Under the pieces are notes generated by a model that had not been told where the DNA came from, made no database searches, and saw only the letters and a list, made by a program, of their open reading frames with translations. From Torreya grandis (lineage: Eukaryota; Streptophyta; Pinopsida; Cupressales; Taxaceae), in assembly GCA_037957365.1 (NCBI GenBank), contig JARHVA010001425.1, forward strand, positions 2,262,501 to 2,326,500: a DNA stretch of 64,000 nucleotides, read 5' to 3'. The position numbers and the translations under genes were made by a program. This document shows positions 1 to 10,866 of this stretch, piece by piece (the first letter of the stretch is position 1; each line of letters opens with the position of its first letter).

Positions 1-1431
1 AGTAGTTGATGTACTTGAGCTAGTGAGATAAAAAAATTCCTAAATTTCCCTTAATTGATTCATTAAATATACTATATTTAATAAATTTATGACCATGTGT
101 TAAATTTCATGTATGTTTATGTTTATATTTTATAAATAATGTTTATCAATATTTACACTAAAATATTTATTCTAAATTAATTACACATAGTATATAAAAA
201 CTATGTATTCTTTAATTTCATGTTTTGTAATGACTATGGCATAGGCATGGCATGTCAAATTCATAATTTTGTTGAATAAAATGGATAAATTTTTTAAAAC
301 ACAACTAAATATTTTCTAATGATTGATTAAATGGGTTATTATAGTGTCAAACTATGAAATAATGTGTAACCTTCCCAATAAAATCACTCAGTAATACCTA
401 TGTGCCAATTTAAATACTAGTGGTTCACATGGATACCCAAAAATTGGGTTACATCCTCAATAAATTATAGATGTTATATTTAGGGTCACAATATCATGTC
501 ACACTCTTTTATATCTTTCAATATTTGTTGATATTTAGTATTGTCCCTCTCCTTAGAGCTCCTTGTTAATGTGGTCACCCATCAAACCTCATTTAGTATA
601 TTTATATCCCATCCACCCATTGCTAAACTAATAAGAGTCATTAAAATAAACTCATAATATTCCAAACCCTAAAAAAATTGGTATTTCCCCCAAGTCTCTA
701 CCATGCTCCTCATTAGTAAATCTATAAAAAAATCTAGTTATAAATGATCCAAAACACACCAACCCAATGGCCATAAGGTTATGTGCTCTTCCATGTATTG
801 AATAATAGTTTAAATCCCATTGGAAAAATTCATTTGACCATTATATAATAATATTAGTTATTAAAATATGAAAACTAAATATTTATGCAATTTTGGCATA
901 TCTACCATCAATACATCACTCAAAAAATAATACTATGTATTATGCTCTCTTGTCTCCTTCCACCACCTATATAGTATATTTGTGTCACTACTCATCTCTC
1001 TCACATACTATCCTCCATGATAACTATTTTTCCTCTAGTGGAGATTCATAAAATCTTTCATTTCCTCTAGGGTCATAGTGTCTTCCCTAAATGATAGACA
1101 TAACATGCATGTTTCACTATTTCATTTCTCTAGGAGTGTTATCAATAAATGTATATCATAGGGAATAGTATCTAATTAGTTGGAATGGCCCATTTAGCTA
1201 ATATGATACATATGTTTATGATCCTCAATAGTTATTCCCAATCCCTATATGGTCTCCATCACTCTCCCATGGATATAATCTTGGATTTGTTTGCCATTTT
1301 ACATCACAAAATAAAAATGAAATAAATTTAAGCTATTAAAATAATAAGATAATAATATCATGTTTGATTATTGTAAAAATAAATTTTCCTATATTGTGTT
1401 GAATATAAAATAGGTATATTAATATCATGGT
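1..1431. other. AT-rich flank without a recognised gene
   Basis: This stretch lies left of element A. I found no reading frame of useful length, no LTR boundary and no domain motif on either strand. It is AT-rich with short homopolymer runs and looks like decayed intergenic DNA. The last five bases, ATGGT at 1427-1431, form the left target-site copy of element A. Confidence 0.5.
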
Positions 1432-2683
1432 TGTATCCTTAGAGTGCATATCCTCAATATTTTCATGAAATTTTGGTTAAGTAATAAACGTGATAAAAAA
1501 TGTCATAAAACACACTTAGGACATCTAAGCTCAACAAAATACAAAATAAACTACACATTGAATAAAGACTCACTTCATGAAAACCTCCTTTGTAGCTTGA
1601 TTTTTGTTGATTTTTAGCTTGGATATAGCTTTAAATGGCCTTTTTCAATGTAAATTCAAAGTTGATCAATTCCATAAAAGGTATGGATCGTGAAGACTTT
1701 GATCAAAGAATGGTGATTGATGAACAAGTTTAGATTGATAAAATGCTAGTGCTTCATTATATATATTAAATATGAGATTAGTGATGTGAATGATCTTATT
1801 TATAACAAAACTAGATTGATGAGGACCCTTCATATTGAATTCAAGATGAATGATTGACAAAGGGTCCTCAATTTGCACATGGATCAAGGATGTAAGCCCT
1901 TCATCTTAATCAAGATGAAGGATGGAAGATAACCTTTGTAAATATCCAATATGAATTAAAATAAGCCTTTTATGTCAATCAAGATAAAGGGTGGAGGATG
2001 ATCTTTTTAACTAACAAATACTATTGAAAATAATCCCTTGATCTCAATCGAGATGAAGGGTGGAGGATGGTATTTGTAACTAATAAAGATGAATGAAAAT
2101 AATCCTTAATATCAATAAAGATGAAGGGTGGATCATCCTCTCCAAGAGAGCACATGGATCTTAAAGGTGGTCCCTTAATCTTATTTCTAATATGAAGGGT
2201 GGAAGATAATCACAATTTATTGTTAATTATTTACATAATTGTTGTGATCTCAAAGGTATATCCTTAGGATCTCAATCTTCCTTTTTACATTAATATTCCC
2301 ACTTGGAGGGAAAATAATAATATTAGTAATTGGAAGAAGTAATTAATTAAATAGCTCAAAATACCTATTTAATTAATTCAATGTGAGGAAATTATCATTA
2401 TACTAAAATTGAGATAGAGGAAGTATTTGAACACATAATGATAAATGATCAAAGAAATTATAATTGATCAAAGAAATGATAATTGAACATAGAAGAGGAA
2501 ATTGATTAGATAAATTTAAAATTGAATAGAGAAGAGGAAATTGATTATATAAATTGAAAATTTAATGGATAAATTATTAGGAAATAGATAATTGAATAAA
2601 TAAATGATCAGAATGTGTGAAATTATAAGAAGTTGTTCCATTATGTAATTTGACATGGAAGTGATAAAATTAGAGTGTCTACA
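1432..2683 (-). repeat. Element A 3' LTR (left copy)
   Basis: This copy aligns along its length with 13959-15213. In plus orientation it starts TGTATCCTTAGAG and ends GTGTCTACA. It carries a degenerate minisatellite at about 1890-2150 whose units contain AAGATGAAGGGTGGA. The bases just right of it (CATTGT preceded by TTTTCC) read on the minus strand as a short purine stretch and are the likely polypurine tract. The copy is more diverged from its partner than the LTRs of element B are from each other, so A looks older than B, as nesting requires. Confidence 0.7.
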
Positions 2684-3319
2684 TTTTCCATTGTTTGAGA
2701 AGTCATTACGAGACACAAGCAAAGTAATACATTTTAAAATAACAAAAATTCACAATATTTATTCTACAAAAAATGTTTATGATAATTAGTTATGATGAAA
2801 GTTTGCTAAAAATTTTAGAAAAAAGAGTTCAATAATGGCCCAAAGCATTGTTAGTTAAACCCTTGATGCCCCCAAGAGGGGATAGTTAATTTTTTTTTGT
2901 TGATTGAACCTTAAAAATGATTTAAAATGACATTGAAATAAAATAAAGGGAGAAAAATGAAAGAGATAGGAGAAAACTAGATGAAAGCCAAATACCTATG
3001 CAAAAATAAGCCTCGCTAGAAGACAAATAATGTAATTGTGGGAAAAATATTTCAAATAAAATGTTATGGATTCACCTTGGGGTATAAAAATAGTTTATTT
3101 TCACCATATCCTTTGAAAAATTACCATTTATAATTTGTGCATGAGATCTCAAGATAAAATTACATGTCAAAGATGATCTGAATCACTTCCAGACCAAGTT
3201 TAAGAGTACATGTAACTATGAGGGATGGGGACACTAACAAGTACCATTGTTTTCTTTTTAATTTTGTATTTAATGAAATTTATTAATAAGTAAATTTTAA
3301 TTTATGACAAAATCATTAT
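2684..3319. other. Element A interior, left part
   Basis: This is the portion of the element A interior left of the element B insertion. I see no coding motif on either strand. It contains short A/T runs and no tandem structure. In element A's own orientation it would be the 3' end of the internal region, next to the 3' LTR. Confidence 0.45.
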
Positions 3320-3324
3320 CCTTG
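3320..3324. repeat. Target-site duplication of element B, left copy
   Basis: CCTTG immediately precedes the TGTAGACACC start of the left LTR. The identical CCTTG occurs at 12026-12030, right after the end of the right LTR. A perfect 5-bp duplication is the usual length for Ty3/Gypsy integrases. Confidence 0.9.
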
Positions 3325-3383
3325 TGTAGACACCGAAATTGTGTCGACTCCCCTGGTCACTCCCCGTCTTATTCTTCTTCGCC

Positions 3384-3390
3384 TATTTAA
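3384..3390 (+). promoter_or_regulatory. Candidate TATA box of element B LTR
   Basis: TATTTAA lies about 60 bp into the LTR and is conserved at 10926-10932 in the right copy. A plant TATA box typically lies about 30 bp upstream of transcription start, which would place the start near 3415-3425. This is an inference from motif and conservation only. Confidence 0.35.
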
Positions 3391-3514
3391 CCCTTGACTA
3401 TCACTTGTTCTACCAACCTTGACCCTGGCAGCATGTAACAATGAGCAGAGAACTAAAAGCTAGACTCTGTCCTCATTGTGCATCTGTCGACGATGGTCTT
3501 TACCCGGCTGATGT

Positions 3515-3572
3515 TGCCGACGTCGGTCACTTATCGGCCGACGTCGGCAATCCTGCCGACGTCGGTCACCAT
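3515..3572 (+). promoter_or_regulatory. GACGTC palindrome cluster in element B LTR
   Basis: Four near-identical CCGACGTCGG-type palindromes lie within about 55 bp. The same cluster recurs in the right LTR at about 11057-11112. GACGTC contains the ACGT core bound by plant bZIP factors, so an enhancer role is possible; if transcription starts near 3420 the cluster is in the transcribed leader. The cluster is strikingly CpG-rich against an AT-rich background. Function is inferred, not shown. Confidence 0.4.
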
Positions 3573-3834
3573 CCCGTTATCCGTTATCCGTTACCATTCA
3601 GTTCCCAATCAGTTTTTTTAAATGGTTATCGAACCATCTCTCGAAACCGTCCTAGGGCCTTCATTCAATCTCCCCTCCCCGATCAATGATGAGGCTCCCA
3701 TTTTTTTGACATCTACAGGCTCTCCGATCTCTGAACTCCAGCGTCCAAACTCCAGCATCCATCAACTCCAGCGTTCGTTCTTCCGGCACTGCATAGGCAA
3801 CTTCGACTATGGCTTTCATCACGGCTTCTCACAG

Positions 3835-4338
3835 GTAAGTATTTTCTATGTTTACTTTCATTTTCCTCTTGATTATTCTTTGTGCGCTATTTCTGCCATC
3901 TCGAAGCTTCAAACCCCCAAACTCGACCAAAAATCCCGTCCCGACTCTGTCTAAAATCTTGTCCCGACCCTGTCAAGACCTTCTGCAACTTTCCCAGACC
4001 TCTGTTCAGAACCTGCCCCTACCGATGCCGGTCACTGCCCCGACCGACAACGGTACTTCAACCGACGTCAGCACCTTCCCAGACTGACGCCGGCACCACA
4101 GAGACCGATGCCGGCGACTGTGCAGAACAGTGCTGCATATCAGGTATGCACTTTTATTTTCTGTCATTTATTTCTGTCATTTCATCTTTTATTATCTACT
4201 TTCGTCCAACATTACGCTTTTTATCAGTGGTTTGATATCCTTCTAGGGAGTCTTCGTACTTCTGAGATCGGGCGTTCGCCTGACAACCCACCATATCTTT
4301 GACTAACATCTTTCCGTGTTTTAGTCTCTTTTTCGCAG
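3835..4338 (+). other. Predicted intron within element B LTR
   Basis: A perfect donor, CAG followed by GTAAGT, begins at 3835. A strong acceptor, a pyrimidine run followed by GCAG, ends at 4338. In the right LTR the donor GTAAGT is at 11377-11382 and the acceptor ends at 11880, so both are conserved. A second donor-like GTATGC is at 4144. A short upstream frame starting ATGGCTTTC opens about 26 bases before the donor. Splicing of the leader RNA is the inference. Confidence 0.4.
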
Positions 4339-4485
4339 GTGTCATTCCTCCACAGCCAAAGAGGAGAATCTTTCAACGTCTGATTTCGGTGCGCTCAACT
4401 TTATCAGGTACTTCTAGCCTTAACCTTTTATTTCAGTTTCTTATTTCTTCTTTGAATGTAGAAAGCAATTTTGCATAGAAATATT

Positions 4486-4505
4486 TTGGCACGCCCAGTG
4501 GGACC
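4486..4505 (+). other. Primer-binding site of element B
   Basis: TTGGCACGCCCAGTGGGACC starts two bases after the left LTR end. TGG complementary to a tRNA CCA tail followed by this type of sequence is the usual minus-strand priming site of plant Ty3/Gypsy elements. I did not resolve which tRNA it matches. A decayed version of the same site occurs in element A. Confidence 0.8.
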
Positions 4506-5292
4506 CTAGGTCCTCCTTGGGTTCTTTCTCTCTTTCTTTCATTCATTTAGGCGCATTAGGTTTCTTCCTTTTCACCTCCTTTCGTCTCTTCTTAAATGAC
4601 ATCATAAGCAGAACTAAAACGAACATTTCTTTCTTGCACTTCTAGACTAGCTAAACTCATATTCTTCGACTCTTTCTCCATTCGTCTTCATACAAACAAA
4701 TGTTTCGACTTGGACATTAAAACACTTTGCATTCATTTCTGTTTGCCTGCATCTCTTAGACCACACATAGTAATTAAACCGCATATTGAATTAATCTAGA
4801 TCACTTCATGTTACACGACCAAACCACCTGCACAAAACAAACATTTTAACTTACCTAAGACAAGGCCCGACTGGGATTTCATCCCCCAGCGGATACCTTA
4901 CCTGTCCCGGTGACCCTACTTGGATTTCATCACCAAGGGGGAAGCCCACTCCGTTCTCTGGCGGAGTCTAATCTCTAGGCGAGGTATATCTTGGCTAAGC
5001 GAAACCAGCTAACCACTGGAATCGTGAAGTGAGGGGAGCTTGCTCCTTAGCACCAGGCCACGTACCAGACCCTAACACAGACTTCTTGAGCACCATAACA
5101 AAAACCCAAAACCTTCCATAGACTTCTTCTAGGACCTGACTCACAAAGCCAACCTCCCCAAACACACATTCTAAGGCATAAGCCACTATAATCCTAATAA
5201 TTTACTTCTAGGGTTCTTAGGATCTACTTGTGTCTTCATCTTTTTTCTTATCTGCTTGTTTGAGCGTGTAAGGACGTTCTCTCTTGCCTTTT
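4506..5292 (+). other. Untranslated leader of element B
   Basis: The 0.8 kb between the PBS and the Gag start has no coding motif. It contains two similar segments at about 4866-4890 and 4917-4950 with the shared text TGGATTTCATC/TGGGATTTCATC and CCCC runs. A packaging signal would be expected here in a mobile element, but I can point to no specific structure. Confidence 0.5.
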
Positions 5293-8200
5293 ATGGTTTT
5301 GACACACAGTCAAACCAAGGCCCTTTTTGACCACTCTGGCCATCAACTACTTTCGTCTACCCCATCTCTAACCTGTCCTATCATGGAGTTTCACTCGGAG
5401 ACTGAAAGAACTCCTACAGGACCGACCCTGACCCCGACTCAACTTCCCATCATCCCTGAAGGGGACCAGGATTTCAAAAAATTCTTGGACCTCAATACCG
5501 CAGCCCTCCATAACTATCTCGCGAGAAATCCAACGCGAAACCTTTTGGGTGATGTGGCGACGACATCCACACCATTCGCCACCCAACCTTTTTTGACTCA
5601 ACCTTTCGCCCCAACCGTTAACTCAACCATGGCCAATACGGAAAGTTTGGCCTCTTCGTCTATTTTTAGACCGACCTCCATCGGGGTTTCGTTATCCCCT
5701 CAATCATATACAAATCAACCAAGTTCTACATCGTATCAAAACTTGATTGTCTCAACCCCTTTCACTCTTGCGCCCACAAATGTAGGAGTGCCAACCTATC
5801 CCTCTACCAGTGCCGCTATTCAACCACCTTTGGCGGTGCCTAGTCAACTTATACCTTCGACCTTCATGATGCAACCACCCTTAACCTCTACTTCTGCCCC
5901 TACGACTAGTCATCCGTACGTTGCACCCTTACTGGTACAACCGACTACGTCGTATACCTCCTCTAGCCTCTTTCAAGCGCCTTACAACCTTGGGGGCGCT
6001 CCGTCCACCAATCCGTCAGCAAACGTCATCAAGATGCTGATGGATAAAATGTCCAGTCTCGAAGCTTCTATCTCTGGTTCAAATAATGTCTCTTCATATG
6101 ACCAGATTTATAACGAGCCCATTCATCCTTCTGTCCCTATTCGACCATACCCCAACCATTGGGAGCTTCCTAAATTTACTCGCTTTAAGAGTAAGGAAGA
6201 CCCACAACAACATCTACGGGCATTTAGACATGCCTGCTATCTTATTGCCCACGACGATGCATTACTTTTACGCACATTTCCTATGTCTCTTTCTGGCCCT
6301 GCCCTTGACTGTTATAGCTCCCTTGCCAGACATTCTATCTTTTCCTTCATTCAACTCGCTCAATTATTCGTTGACCATTTCTCAATCAATATCACTAAAC
6401 AAGTCTCGATCACAGACCTTTACTCCATTAGGCAATTTGACGACGAATCAGTAGTTGATTTTGTCACCCATTGGAGAGACTTGATCAACCAGCTCTCTTT
6501 CTCCTTGCCTCAACCCGAGCTCATTGAGCTCTTTTCCCGAGCATGTGTCAGTCACATCTCATCCACCTTGCGGGTTCAGACATTCCACACTTTCGACGAG
6601 GCCTTCACCATGGCCCGAAAGCTTGAACTCTGCGCTATTGAAGAAGATAAGGTCAAATTGTGTAACACTAACACAAGAACCAATGACCATTCTTCTTCCA
6701 GACCTTCTTCTGCCCACTCTCAATCTAAGGAGTTGGCAAACACTGTCATCTTTAGACCATCATCTTCAACAATAACCAACCGACCAGCATCTTCAACATT
6801 AGACTACATCAATAAACATTTTCAACGTCAATCCATACAGCGTCAATTCACTCCAATTGGAGAGTCATATGCCTCTATCTTGGAGAAACTCGTCAAGCAG
6901 GGGGTCCTCAATCTCCCTTCAATCTGACCACATCAATTCGACTCCTCAACACCTATCCCTGCATGGTACAGGGAGAATCACTTTTGTAACTATCACCGTG
7001 TCAAAGGCCATGATACGGATCACTGTCAAACTTTTAAAAACCTCGTCCAGGACATGCTCGACAAGGGGGATCTTATTTTAGATAACCCGAACGCACCGCC
7101 CAACCAAAACCTCGACATCTTCAAACAACCTTTTCCTAACCACCCGCTTACTCAAGACGACATCCAAACCATGATCAATGACCCTTAAGACCATATACAC
7201 ACCGTTAACATTATCTTACCTCTTGTCCCTAACCAACCTTCTTCACAGGATGAAGAACCCTCTTCTCCTATTAGTCCTCCATCTATTTCTCCTATATTGG
7301 AGGATGCCTTGATCACACCTATGCCATTAGCCCTACCTTCATCCAAAGACCTTACCTCTCCTACTCCTCAAGCACATGTAGAAGGCACGATCATCCCTAC
7401 CCTCTGCCCACTTGAGGAGCCACCCTCTCCTATTTCTTCTCCGCCAAGAGAAGACCCTATCTCTTCACCCATTTTGATTGAGGAAGACCCAGTCACGGTT
7501 TCCTCTTGCCCTTTACCTGAGATTGTTACATCTCACTCACCTCCGTCCACATCTAAACCCAAACCCGTATCTAACCTTGCCTCGCACAATAGTGGCCCTC
7601 GACCCAAACTAACAAAGACCATTAAACCACATCAGAGGACTCCTCCCCCACCTTCGTCATTACCTTCAATCCTAGGCCCACATCCATCCACTTTAATAAG
7701 AGTACTGCCTACTCCCATCCTTCACAGAGGCACGTCGCCTCCATTACTCTATCAACCTGTCAAACATATATCTCCCTCAAATCATCGACCAACGTCTCTT
7801 ACACCTCTTAAACCAACGTCATCAACCCTCACTGCAATAAAATATCCAAACCCGTTAGCAGGTTCTTATACCTTACTGTTACGGCACTTGTTGCAGTCAT
7901 CTCGCCTCAACCTTCCGCCTCTCAAACCATATCATTCTCTCAGACCTAAACCACCTTGGTTTGATGACACTCGTATTTGTGCATATCATCGCACACCTGG
8001 ACACGACACGGAGCATTGTTGTGCCCTCAAGGTCACCATTCGCCAATGTCTGGGGAATGACACCTCTCTTCTTGACCACGTTATCAAACCTTCAACACCG
8101 CCCCTCTCATCAACTCTCAGATCAAGACCCTCTTGGTTCGACAACTCTAAATACTGTCACTATCATCATACTCCGGGACATGACACTGAGCGTTGTTGCA

Positions 8201-8784
8201 CTCTTAAAGCTGTCATTCGTCACCAATGGAGAAAGGATTCCCTTCTCATCAAGGATCCTCTTGACCTTCCCTCCCACAAATCATCAACACCAACTCATAC
8301 CTCTCCAACCTCATCACCTAAATCAGGATCTCCACGCCAGGTTCTGGTTCCTTTGTCGCCTTTAACCCCCTTATTCGACATCAACACAGTCCATCTAACC
8401 ACTAAACCTCAACCTACCTTAACCAATCCGTCAAACATTCTCCCTAGCCGCTGGGGGAATTCAACCTTCATCCAAACTTTGACCAATTTTTCAACACAGT
8501 CTCGACCACATATCAATCACTCTTTCAACTTAGCCTCAACCAGACTAGCAACCAAACATTTAACCCGACCTCAACCAAACATTCGACCCAACCAAAGACC
8601 AAATACCAACCAATCAACCCTCGACCAACCATTGACCAACTATCAAATGACCAAATCTCAACCAAACATTGACCAATCTTTTTATCCACACATTCAACCA
8701 GTCTTGATCAATCAACGACCATATCAGTCAACTTCACATCTGTCCACTCATCAATCAACACGTGACCAATATGGAGCGAAGTAA
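5293..8784 (+). pseudogene. gag: Gag polyprotein of element B with three CHHC zinc knuckles, two stops
   Basis: One reading frame runs 1164 codons from the first ATG at 5293 to TAA at 8782-8784. It is broken only by TGA at 6925-6927 and TAA at 7186-7188, which fit single C-to-T changes in CGA and CAA. The N-terminal ~270 residues are Ser/Thr/Pro-rich. A retrotransposon Gag domain (PF03732 type) lies at about 6130-6630, with the patterns ELPKFTRFKSKEDPQQHLRAF and, later, DFVTHWRDL. Three zinc knuckles of the form C-x2-H-x4-GHDT-x2-C lie at 6985-7026, 7978-8019 and 8155-8196. The second and third belong to a 177-bp tandem duplication with a shared WFDD/WFDN lead-in. The C-terminal ~140 residues are Asn/Gln/Thr-rich and repetitive. 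Gag would coat element RNA in cytoplasmic particles. The Gag domain is confident; the role of the extension is unknown. Confidence 0.85.
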
Positions 8785-8929
8785 ACGAGGCAAGTTTGCT
8801 CCTAATTGGCTCGGACCTTTTATTATCATGCACAAGTATGGATCAGGGACTTACCGTCTGTCTTCTCTTGATGGATGCCCAGAACTTGAGCCTCTTAATG
8901 CGTTGCATCTGCGACCATTCTATTGCTAG
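8771..8929 (+). pseudogene. pol: Integrase C-terminal remnant of element B
   Basis: In frame 2, overlapping the end of the Gag frame by 14 bases, 52 codons read from ATG 8771 to TAG 8927-8929. The text GKFAPNWLGPFII, then GTYRLSSLDG, then LNALHLRPFY matches the C-terminal tail of Ty3/Gypsy integrases (GKF.PNWEGPY ... G.YRL ... WNA.HL..YY). In an intact element this is the last part of Pol. Here it is joined directly to the Gag tail, so the deletion removed protease, RT, RNase H and the integrase core. It is too short to be an enzyme; it marks the deletion end point. Confidence 0.8.
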
Positions 8930-10850
8930 TCGAGTACTCGTCCACTTGACACTTAACTTGAGCTCGTCCCTTGAGCAATCCCCGTCCTCTTAATCCTACC
9001 TCCTTTCAACCCTATTCCTCTTAACAATTCCTATAACCCTTTTATGCGATATGGATGCTTTGTCCTCATAAAAGGGAGTCCTTGACCTTCTATAATCTTG
9101 TCCATGACTCACATTTTTGTCAAAATAAATCAAGATGTCAAAACATATCCATGGTCACTATATCTATATCAAAATCAAAAAGCAGACTGCTCCCTCGAAG
9201 GACAGCTGTACTATCATTGCTGTAATAAATAGACTGCTCCCTCGAAGGACAGCTATTCAAAAGCCCTTTTATTAAACAAAAATCTAGACCACTCCCTCAA
9301 AGGATGGCTATGACTAATCTTGCTATAAACAGCACTATTTTAGAAGCTTCCCGCATTGATCAGCTTCACAACCTGACCACCAAACAAATGACATCTCTCT
9401 GCAGGCTTCCTGCATTGATCAGTCTGTGCCAAAAAAAAAAAAAAAAAAAAAAAATTGAAAGAGTCACGGACTTGGCTTGTAGTTGTCTCAGGGTCTCCTA
9501 TAAAAAGGGGCATCATTATCTTTGCTCTTAAAACGGGTTACCCTTCTTCCTCCTCCTATCACCCGCTCAAGGGACTTCGAGCTCACTTTAATGTCGAAGT
9601 GATTCGATTACCGCTCTAACATAACCATGGTCAACGATGTCACGCATGAATGGGGCTCTTGGTTCTCATAACCCCTATCTATGCTATCTTTTTGGTCCTT
9701 GTCAATGAAAGAGCAATATGCTTTTCACTTCTTCTACACTTTGGTCACATTCACCTTCATCACTTGTCAATCGACTCAACTCTCTTTTCAAACCATCAAC
9801 CTGACCTAGCCTATTCACCCCAGTTTCTATGGACACCAATACACATGGAAACTATCGACCTGCCACAATTTATGTTCAGTATAAACCAATACTTGCTGAA
9901 GCATAAATAAACCTCAATTCATTTTTAGCATACATCCATCACGAATATGGAATATTGCTAGGGATGAAAAACCCCTCAACCAATGTTGCAGAATACACCA
10001 TTTGGAAAACGCTGCAACATCTTTTTTTTTTCCTCATCATTTCATCCAATCATCGACCAATCTATCAACCATTTTAACCACTTGTCTACCACTCGGACGC
10101 TTGGTCTAAACTACATTGTCCTGAGGCCCTATCACCAGGGCTATGTAGGCAGCACTCAGTTGACATGGGGTCTTCTGGGGTTAGCTCGGCCACATCCTTT
10201 CGTCCATTCCTCCCCTCGACCACTAACCATTGGAGATCATGCCTATCTCCGCTGACCTCGACTACTTCCAAGACGTTGTTGCCTTGGTTGTTTTTGCATG
10301 TATGCTACCTCATGACTGGTTAGCAGAATTGTGCGCAGACCTTTTTTGGACCCTCACAAGTATAGGATTGCAAACCGGTTGATCCGCACTACTTGTGGCT
10401 TTTTCGTGTTTTTAGGAGCACTTCCTGTGCCTGGGATACCTGGAACACGAAGACCATTTGGAGCTTCAGCTTAGATTGAGTGACCCGATCAGTAGATGAC
10501 TAAATGCTGGGGCCCGGTTACTTCGATTTTGGCACTCCTTGACCCTTGACCTGCGACACTTTTGACCTGACCATCTCGTGCAGTGGTATACGTGCAATCA
10601 CGACTTTTGCAGCATTCACCCTCACCCCTTTTTCATCCACTCTTTGTCAAATCAGCACCCGATTCCCGGTTCCCTTCCCTCGACTCCTGCTTTGAGGGGG
10701 AATACCTTATCCTTAATCGGGGCAACCTATCCGCTTCCTATTTTTGTCTTGCAGTTCATTCGAACAACCAACAAGATGAAATCAACCTTATCCCTCACCT
10801 GGGGCACTCACTCCTATTTTTGTCTTGCAGTTCGTCAGAACAACCAACAA
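8930..10850 (+). other. 3' untranslated region of element B with short repeats
   Basis: No coding motif was found in these 1.9 kb. Three imperfect copies of an AGACTGCTCCCTCGAAGGA unit lie at about 9184-9206, 9230-9252 and 9286-9308. A GCTTCC-GCATTGATCAG unit occurs twice (about 9344 and 9405). A run of about 25 A lies at 9429-9454. A tandem duplication of about 80 bp (10705-10785 and 10786-10860) precedes the right LTR, and its second copy contains the purine tract. Both copies contain TTTTTGTCTTGCAG, an acceptor-like motif. Confidence 0.6.
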
Positions 10851-10866
10851 GACAAAAAGGGGCAAA
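10850..10866 (+). other. Polypurine tract of element B
   Basis: A purine-rich stretch, AGACAAAAAGGGGCAAA, directly abuts the TGTAGACACC start of the right LTR. This is the expected plus-strand priming site. The first copy of the surrounding tandem duplication has a degenerate version (AAGATGAAATCAA) that lacks the G run. Confidence 0.75.

Larger units (their letters stand above)
3325..4483 (+). repeat. Element B 5' LTR
   Basis: It begins TGTAGACACCG and ends GCATAGAAATA; the partner LTR ends in CA, so the final dinucleotide here has a C-to-T change. It is 1159 bp, the same as its partner. Notable contents are a TATTTAA box at 3384-3390, a CG-rich cluster of GACGTCGG palindromes at about 3515-3570, a second cluster at about 4020-4130, and a consensus donor/acceptor splice-site pair (3835 and 4338). 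Confidence 0.93.

Noticed and set aside
3441..4235. Several overlapping open frames in the element B LTR, repeated at 10983-11777
   Set aside because: They lie in the CG-rich LTR and appear in both copies. No domain motif is seen; CG-rich text lowers stop frequency.
6086..6454. 122-codon open frame on the plus strand
   Set aside because: It overlaps the Gag frame in another phase; Gag domain motifs are in the main frame.
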